Below are positions 60,357-64,000 of a DNA stretch of 64,000 bases, one piece after another (within the stretch, counting starts at the first letter, position 1; every line of letters begins with the position of its first letter). Below the pieces are notes generated by a model. The model searched no databases and had not been told where the DNA came from. It saw only the letters and a program-made list of their open reading frames with translations. Location of the stretch: the NCBI RefSeq assembly GCF_900111865.1, contig NZ_FOJS01000001.1, positions 186,001-250,000 on the forward strand. Direction: 5' to 3'. The stretch comes from Parageobacillus thermantarcticus (GTDB lineage Bacteria; Bacillota; Bacilli; Bacillales; Anoxybacillaceae). Made by a program: the position numbers and the translations under genes.

Positions 60357-60805
60357 GATGCCCCCTCCATCTCCTGCAAAATACGTGCAAGCTTTTCATA
60401 CGTTTGAATAAACGTTTCAATTTCTTCCTCCGAAAATTTGCTGATGAACGATTCGACTAGTTTATGAATTTTTTCTTCCGTTTCCATGATCCATTCGTTT
60501 CCTCGTTCCGTCAGCGTCAAATAAACAACTCTGCGGTCGTTTTGATCACGCGTGCGTTGAATCAGGCCTTTTTTGACAAGGCGGTTCGTCATCGCCGTAA
60601 TCGCGCTTTTGTTGACACCAAACAAGGAGGCAAGCTCGGTTGATGTGCATTTCGCTTTCTTTTTTATGTAGCGAAGCAGATAATACTGGTCGTTTGTCAT
60701 ATCCTCATCAAGCTCGTACTTGACGAGCGCCGCCGCTTTTCTCATTACAATAAAGGAAACCGACAAATATCGTTCTACTAAATGATGAATGTTCTCATAC
60801 TGCAA
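60353..60805 (-). CDS. MarR-family regulator of the MMPL exporter
   Basis: Winged-helix repressor type: TSTELASLFGVNKSAITAMT is the helix-turn-helix and RDQNDRRVVYLTLTERG the wing. Length is 150 aa. Starts with TTG (60805) behind GAGGAG. Its stop overlaps the exporter start (GTGA), so the two are co-translated. A near-palindromic set of GTTTAA motifs upstream is a plausible self-operator. By analogy with MarR-efflux pairs it may respond to a toxic ligand; that is inference. Confidence 0.9.
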   Translation of the reverse strand: MQYENIHHLVERYLSVSFIVMRKAAALVKYELDEDMTNDQYYLLRYIKKKAKCTSTELASLFGVNKSAITAMTNRLVKKGLIQRTRDQNDRRVVYLTLTERGNEWIMETEEKIHKLVESFISKFSEEEIETFIQTYEKLARILQEMEGAS

Positions 60806-60831
60806 AATACCACTCCTCTTTGTGAAAAAAA

Positions 60832-60856
60832 TAGTTTAACTGTTTAACTATTAAAC
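60832..60856. promoter_or_regulatory. Candidate MarR operator
   Basis: An imperfect 21-bp palindrome (60832-60852) with half-sites ATAGTT and AACTAT flanks a central ACTGT, and GTTTAA/TTAAAC motifs recur three times. It lies about 30 bp upstream of the MarR start. It was judged by symmetry only. Confidence 0.5.
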
Positions 60857-60951
60857 AATGTAACAATCCCCTAAAAAGAAGTCAACCGAAATGTTTTTCT
60901 TTTTTCCAAAGCAAAATGATATAATGAAGGAAAGTATGGGAGGAATCGAAA

Positions 60952-61518
60952 ATGAAACGAGAGCCGTCCAAACCGTATTCTTATCAAGACTACCTTCAGT
61001 GGGAAGGGCGTTGGGAACTCATTGACGGCGTAGCATATAATATGAGCCCATCTCCGACATGGGAACACCAATTCGCCATCGTAGAGCTGTCGTTTACATT
61101 GCGCTCCTATTTTCAAAATAAGAATTGCTATGTAGCAATTGCCCCGTTTGATGTTCGATTTTCAAACAATGACGATTATGAACAGGCTCCCCATGTCGTC
61201 CAGCCTGACATCTCTGTTATTTGCCATAAACACCAATTAACAAAAAATGGTTGTTTAGGCGCCCCAACGCTAGTGATTGAGGTGCTTTCCCCGTCAACCG
61301 CCTTAAAAGACAGAAACGAGAAATTCAAGCTATATGAAAAATTTGGCGTCCAAGAATACTGGATTGTTGATCCGATTTATCAAACAATCGAAGTATTTGG
61401 GTTCGAAGACGGGTTTTTTAAAAAAAGAGAGGTATTTGGCAAAGGACAACAGTTGGTATCGTTTATTTTTCCGGACTTAACAGTGGAAGTTAGTTCTATA
61501 TTTTTCCAAAACGAATAG
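60952..61518 (+). CDS. Uma2-family (DUF820) putative restriction-like endonuclease
   Basis: PD-(D/E)XK-fold protein of the Uma2 family. The family start YSYQDYLQWEGRWELIDGVAYNM is partly visible as YLQWEGRWELIDG, and the nuclease core is VVQPDISVIC with later PTLVIEVLSPSTALKDR and EYWIVDPIYQTIEVF. Length is 188 aa. GGGAGG precedes the ATG. Uma2 proteins are common in many copies in cyanobacteria and some thermophilic bacilli; their role is not well established. It is a lone gene, likely laterally mobile. Confidence 0.9.
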   Translation: MKREPSKPYSYQDYLQWEGRWELIDGVAYNMSPSPTWEHQFAIVELSFTLRSYFQNKNCYVAIAPFDVRFSNNDDYEQAPHVVQPDISVICHKHQLTKNGCLGAPTLVIEVLSPSTALKDRNEKFKLYEKFGVQEYWIVDPIYQTIEVFGFEDGFFKKREVFGKGQQLVSFIFPDLTVEVSSIFFQNE

Positions 61519-61621
61519 TGACGTTAGAACAAAGCGTACGAAGTTTTTGTTTTGCTTCTTCATCTTATAATACCACCCTTGTTTGCTTAAATATTTTACT
61601 TCCCTTTTCATTTAGACTTTT

Positions 61622-61777
61622 TTATGTATATGTCTCTAATATTTTGGCTTCGTTTTCATCACGAGCCCGTGTACGGATATTGCGCTCTTTTCCTTTTGTC
61701 TGTAATATGTGCCGCTCCACATCGCTTTTTCTCTCCAAAATCCACTCACTCAATTCAGAAAAATCCATTTCTTTCAT
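61622..61777 (-). CDS. Small charged protein of unknown function (51 aa)
   Basis: Begins MKEMDFSELSEWILERKSD, is rich in Glu, Arg and Lys and predicted largely helical. GGAGTG lies 8 bases before the ATG, an in-frame TAA lies nine codons upstream, and AT-rich -10-like sequences (TATAAT at 61808-61813) precede it. No family is recognised. Further downstream on the same strand the frame DEEAKQKLRTL is open over the end of the Uma2 gene, so this could be the start of a decayed longer gene. Confidence 0.45.
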   Translation of the reverse strand: MKEMDFSELSEWILERKSDVERHILQTKGKERNIRTRARDENEAKILETYT

Positions 61778-61873
61778 TATGTCATCACTCCGAATCGCTT
61801 ATAATATAGTTTTATTATACCTTTTTATCCCATGTTCTGCCCACGGCAATCGCTATCCAAAAAATATAATGAA

Positions 61874-61912
61874 GGATGTCATCCTTTTGCAAGAGTGACA
61901 TCCCTTTTTGAT
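61874..61912. terminator. Hairpin terminator between the small ORF and the ABC permease
   Basis: GGATGTCA (61874-61881) pairs with TGACATCC (61896-61903). The plus strand continues CTTTTTG; the minus strand has a more distant T-rich stretch. It probably ends the ABC operon. Confidence 0.6.
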
Positions 61913-61955
61913 TTCGTCATTTCTTCCGTAAGTATATTTTCATGAATAAGAAGCA

Positions 61956-62903
61956 TTACGCCGCAATATCCCGTTTTCGAAAAATCAACCAAGCAATTCC
62001 GTTGAATATAACAAAATAAACAAGCAGCATCATGAGCGAAAACGACATCGTCATTCCTTCAACAAGCGGCGTCCCATCAATATATTGCGTTAAATTGGTG
62101 TTGGCAAATAATAAATATTTTGCCCAGTCAAATTTCATCGCAAGAAGCGCCGTCACTTGCGGCCCTACAAACAACGCAAACGTCGCCAGCCCAATCGCGA
62201 GCGAATGGTTGCGAAACACCGCCGATATCATAAACGCAAAGGTCGCCATCATAACAAGGTCGGCACAATTTAACGCATAGACTTGCACAACATGGAAAAG
62301 CATGCTTCTCTCAACAACCGCTCCGTTTTGGTACGCTAAATACGGTTCGCGAATGTTTTCGATTCCAAAAACGGCTGCGCCGACGACAGCCGAAAAAATA
62401 AACAACAATAACAGCATGCAAAGCGCGAACAACAGGGCGGCGATGTATTTGGAAAGCAAAATTTTCGTGCGGCTCGCAGGGCGAATAAGGAGCAGCTTGA
62501 TCGTTCCCCATGAAAATTCGCTCGCCACGCTTCCTGCCGCCACAATAATCGTAAACAGTGTGATCAGCGCGATAATGTCTGCCGAGTCCACCAAATATCC
62601 CCAAAACGTATTGGGCGCCACAGGTTTGATATTGTGTTCTAGACGATATTCATTGATCTTCAGCTGTTGTTTGAGATAATTTTTATACATCTTCGGCAGC
62701 TTTTCCTCAGAAAGCTCGGCTTCCATTCTTTTTATCTCCGAAGCGACCTCCGCCTTCCAGTTTTCCGGCTCTTTATGCGTCGCTTTGATAATCAGCGCTC
62801 CCGCCAACGTCGCCAAAGCAAGAAGCCCGATCATAAACCATGTGCCAAACCTGCGGTAAATTTTCATATTTTCATTTTGAATTAGCGAAAAAATGCTAGA
62901 CAA
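61956..62903 (-). CDS. ABC-2 type transporter permease (YhcI-like)
   Basis: Membrane subunit with six hydrophobic helices and a soluble helical loop after helix 1 (residues 45-95). The segment ASEFSWGTIKLLLIRPASRTKILLSK is the typical ABC-2 coupling region, here shown as SEFSWGTIKLLLIRPASR. Length is 315 aa. Starts at TTG (62903) overlapping the ATPase stop, with GGAGG upstream. Gene order ATPase-ATPase-permease and sizes resemble B. subtilis yhcGHI. Substrate unknown. Confidence 0.88.
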   Translation of the reverse strand: MSSIFSLIQNENMKIYRRFGTWFMIGLLALATLAGALIIKATHKEPENWKAEVASEIKRMEAELSEEKLPKMYKNYLKQQLKINEYRLEHNIKPVAPNTFWGYLVDSADIIALITLFTIIVAAGSVASEFSWGTIKLLLIRPASRTKILLSKYIAALLFALCMLLLLFIFSAVVGAAVFGIENIREPYLAYQNGAVVERSMLFHVVQVYALNCADLVMMATFAFMISAVFRNHSLAIGLATFALFVGPQVTALLAMKFDWAKYLLFANTNLTQYIDGTPLVEGMTMSFSLMMLLVYFVIFNGIAWLIFRKRDIAA

Positions 62904-63810
62904 TTTCGTTTCCTCCCGTCATTTCTAAAAATCTTTCTTCCAACGATTTCGTAAGAACTTGAATTCCGTACACTTTAATATGTTCAGACACTAGCGCGGC
63001 ATTTAAGTTTGGTATTTCCTCATAATCGAGCGAAACTTCAATTCCTTGCTTTGCCGGCGTGACGTTCATATGAGGATAAGCGTTTTTGATCACCGTTAAC
63101 GCTTGCTCTACCGGCTCTACTGTAAGCAGCACTTTTTGAGCTTGCTTGGACAGTTCTTGAACCGACTCAATTCCTACTAATCTCCCATGTTGAATAATCG
63201 CAAACCGATCGCACATCATCTCCATTTCCGAGAGAAGATGGCTCGAAACGATGATGCCAAGCCCTTCTTCTTTCGCCAGCTTGCGCAAGTAGTCGCGGAT
63301 TTCGCGGATGCCGGCGGGATCAAGCCCGTTTGTCGGTTCATCCAAAATAAGCAAAGAAGGACGATGAAGCAATGCCTGCGCCAGTCCGAGCCGCTGTCGC
63401 ATGCCGAGCGAATATGTTTTCACTTTGTCATGAATTCGTTTTTCCAAGCCGACTAATTGGACAACTTCATCAATGCGTTCTTTAGTGACTCCTTTCGTCA
63501 TGCGCGCGTAATGAAGCAAATTTTGATATCCGGTCAAAAACTTGTACATTTCCGGATTTTCAACAATGGCGCCGACATGTTGGATCGCTTTTTCAAAATC
63601 TTTTTGAATGCTGATTCCATTAATCAGCACTTCGCCGCTAGTAATTCCCATCAGCCCTACGATCATGCGGATCGTCGTCGTTTTCCCGGCGCCGTTCGGC
63701 CCAAGAAAACCAAACACTTCCCCAGCAAATACTTCGAGCGACAAATCGTGAATAATCGTTTTCTTGCCGATATCCTTCCTGACATTTTTCAACTGCAAAA
63801 GCGGGTTCAT
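62896..63810 (-). CDS. ABC transporter ATP-binding protein (YhcH-like)
   Basis: Walker A GPNGAGKTTTIRMIVG (about residues 38-53), signature YSLGMRQRLGLAQ, Walker B LLILDEPTNGLDP and H-loop VSSHLLSEME. The last 90 residues form the extra C-terminal domain of this subfamily. Length is 304 aa. The ATG overlaps the stop codon of the upstream ATPase (ATGA), and GAGAGG precedes it. Confidence 0.93.
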   Translation of the reverse strand: MNPLLQLKNVRKDIGKKTIIHDLSLEVFAGEVFGFLGPNGAGKTTTIRMIVGLMGITSGEVLINGISIQKDFEKAIQHVGAIVENPEMYKFLTGYQNLLHYARMTKGVTKERIDEVVQLVGLEKRIHDKVKTYSLGMRQRLGLAQALLHRPSLLILDEPTNGLDPAGIREIRDYLRKLAKEEGLGIIVSSHLLSEMEMMCDRFAIIQHGRLVGIESVQELSKQAQKVLLTVEPVEQALTVIKNAYPHMNVTPAKQGIEVSLDYEEIPNLNAALVSEHIKVYGIQVLTKSLEERFLEMTGGNEIV

Positions 63811-64000
63811 GGTCGTTCCTCTCCCTTATAAATTTTTTTCAGCCTGTTTACTACACTATCGCGGCTTGTCTCTCTTAATTCATCGACATGGACGCGTTCT
63901 GCCACCGTTCCATTGCGGAGAAAAACGGCTTCATCGAGCAGCGGTTCGACTTCATCGATTTCATGTGTTGTCATCACAATCGTCTGCCGTTCTAGATCGA
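63807..64000 (-). CDS. ABC transporter ATP-binding protein, C-terminal end (cut by window end; YhcG-like)
   Basis: The visible 64 codons include TIVMTTHEIDEVEPLLDEA, the H-loop histidine and following region of an ABC ATPase, then VFLRNGTVAERVHV and a C-terminal tail ending KKIYKGEERP. Its stop overlaps the start of the next ATPase, so two different ATPases and one permease are translated as a unit. The N-terminal nucleotide-binding part lies outside the window. Confidence 0.88.
   Translation of the reverse strand, partial: DLERQTIVMTTHEIDEVEPLLDEAVFLRNGTVAERVHVDELRETSRDSVVNRLKKIYKGEERP

Larger units (their letters stand above)
61519..61955. other. Region between the Uma2 gene and the ABC permease
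   Basis: About 440 bp. It contains a 51-codon minus-strand ORF with ribosome binding site (61622-61777) and a hairpin terminator (61874-61912). An overlapping plus-strand 126-codon frame has no ribosome binding site and odd composition and was not accepted. No other gene was recognised. Confidence 0.5.

Noticed and set aside
61518-61898. Plus-strand 126-codon frame after the Uma2 gene
   Set aside because: It begins at the Uma2 stop without its own ribosome binding site, has Cys/Phe/Ser-rich AT-driven composition, and the opposite strand carries a better small ORF.

Overview
This window is a piece of chromosome from a moderately thermophilic, endospore-forming member of the Bacillales. Gene content and order follow the Bacillus subtilis stretch valS-ysxE-spoVID-hemLBDCXA-ysxC-lonA-lonB-clpX-tig-ysoA-leuDCBA-ilvCNB and then ysnB-rdgB-rph-gerM-racE-ysmB-gerE-sdhBAC-yslB-lysC-uvrC-trxA-etfAB-fadB-fadR-lcfA-yshE-mutS2-polX-yshB-zapA-rnhC. 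Protein style and base composition suggest Geobacillus/Parageobacillus or a close relative; that genus assignment is an inference from memory, not a search result.

Layout. 1-1.1 kb: 5' end of valS with its T-box leader. 1.1-3.6 kb: a small membrane ORF, then the spore coat genes ysxE and spoVID. 3.7-9.9 kb: the six-gene heme operon hemAXCDBL. 10-19.4 kb: a LiaI-like membrane protein, the ribosome-assembly GTPase EngB, the proteases LonA and LonB, ClpX, trigger factor and the TPR protein YsoA. 19.5-28.9 kb: branched-chain amino acid biosynthesis (ilvBNC-leuABCD behind a leucine T-box; ilvE separately promoted upstream). 29.0-29.7 kb: tRNA-Arg(UCU), preceded on its own transcript by an unusual tandem repeat array. 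29.7-34.7 kb: ysnB, rdgB, rph, gerM, racE, a MarR regulator and gerE. 34.9-38.1 kb: succinate dehydrogenase sdhCAB. 38.4-44.4 kb: yslB, lysC with its lysine riboswitch, uvrC, a frameshifted membrane protein gene that interrupts the usual uvrC-trxA neighbourhood, and trxA. 44.5-49.6 kb: the fatty-acid degradation group lcfA-fadR-fadB-etfB-etfA with a FadR-type operator. 49.7-56.3 kb: two small membrane proteins, mutS2, polX, cvpA/yshB, zapA and rnhC. 56.5-64 kb: a less conserved tail with a DJ-1/PfpI protein, a MarR regulator overlapping a large MMPL exporter, a Uma2 endonuclease, a 51-codon ORF and a two-ATPase ABC system resembling YhcGHI.

Regulation that can be read directly includes two T-box leaders (specifiers GUC for valS and CUC for ilvB), a lysine riboswitch, candidate sigma-E, sigma-F and sigma-K promoters in front of spoVID, lonB and gerE, several sigma-A promoters and many intrinsic terminators.

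The most unusual element is the 29.1-29.7 kb array. It has two tandem 222/223-bp units plus a diverged module. Each unit carries a copy of the first 26 nt of the adjacent tRNA-Arg and two hairpin modules whose stems differ in sequence between modules but remain perfectly paired. A near-consensus promoter lies at its far end, so it looks like a long structured leader of the tRNA transcript.
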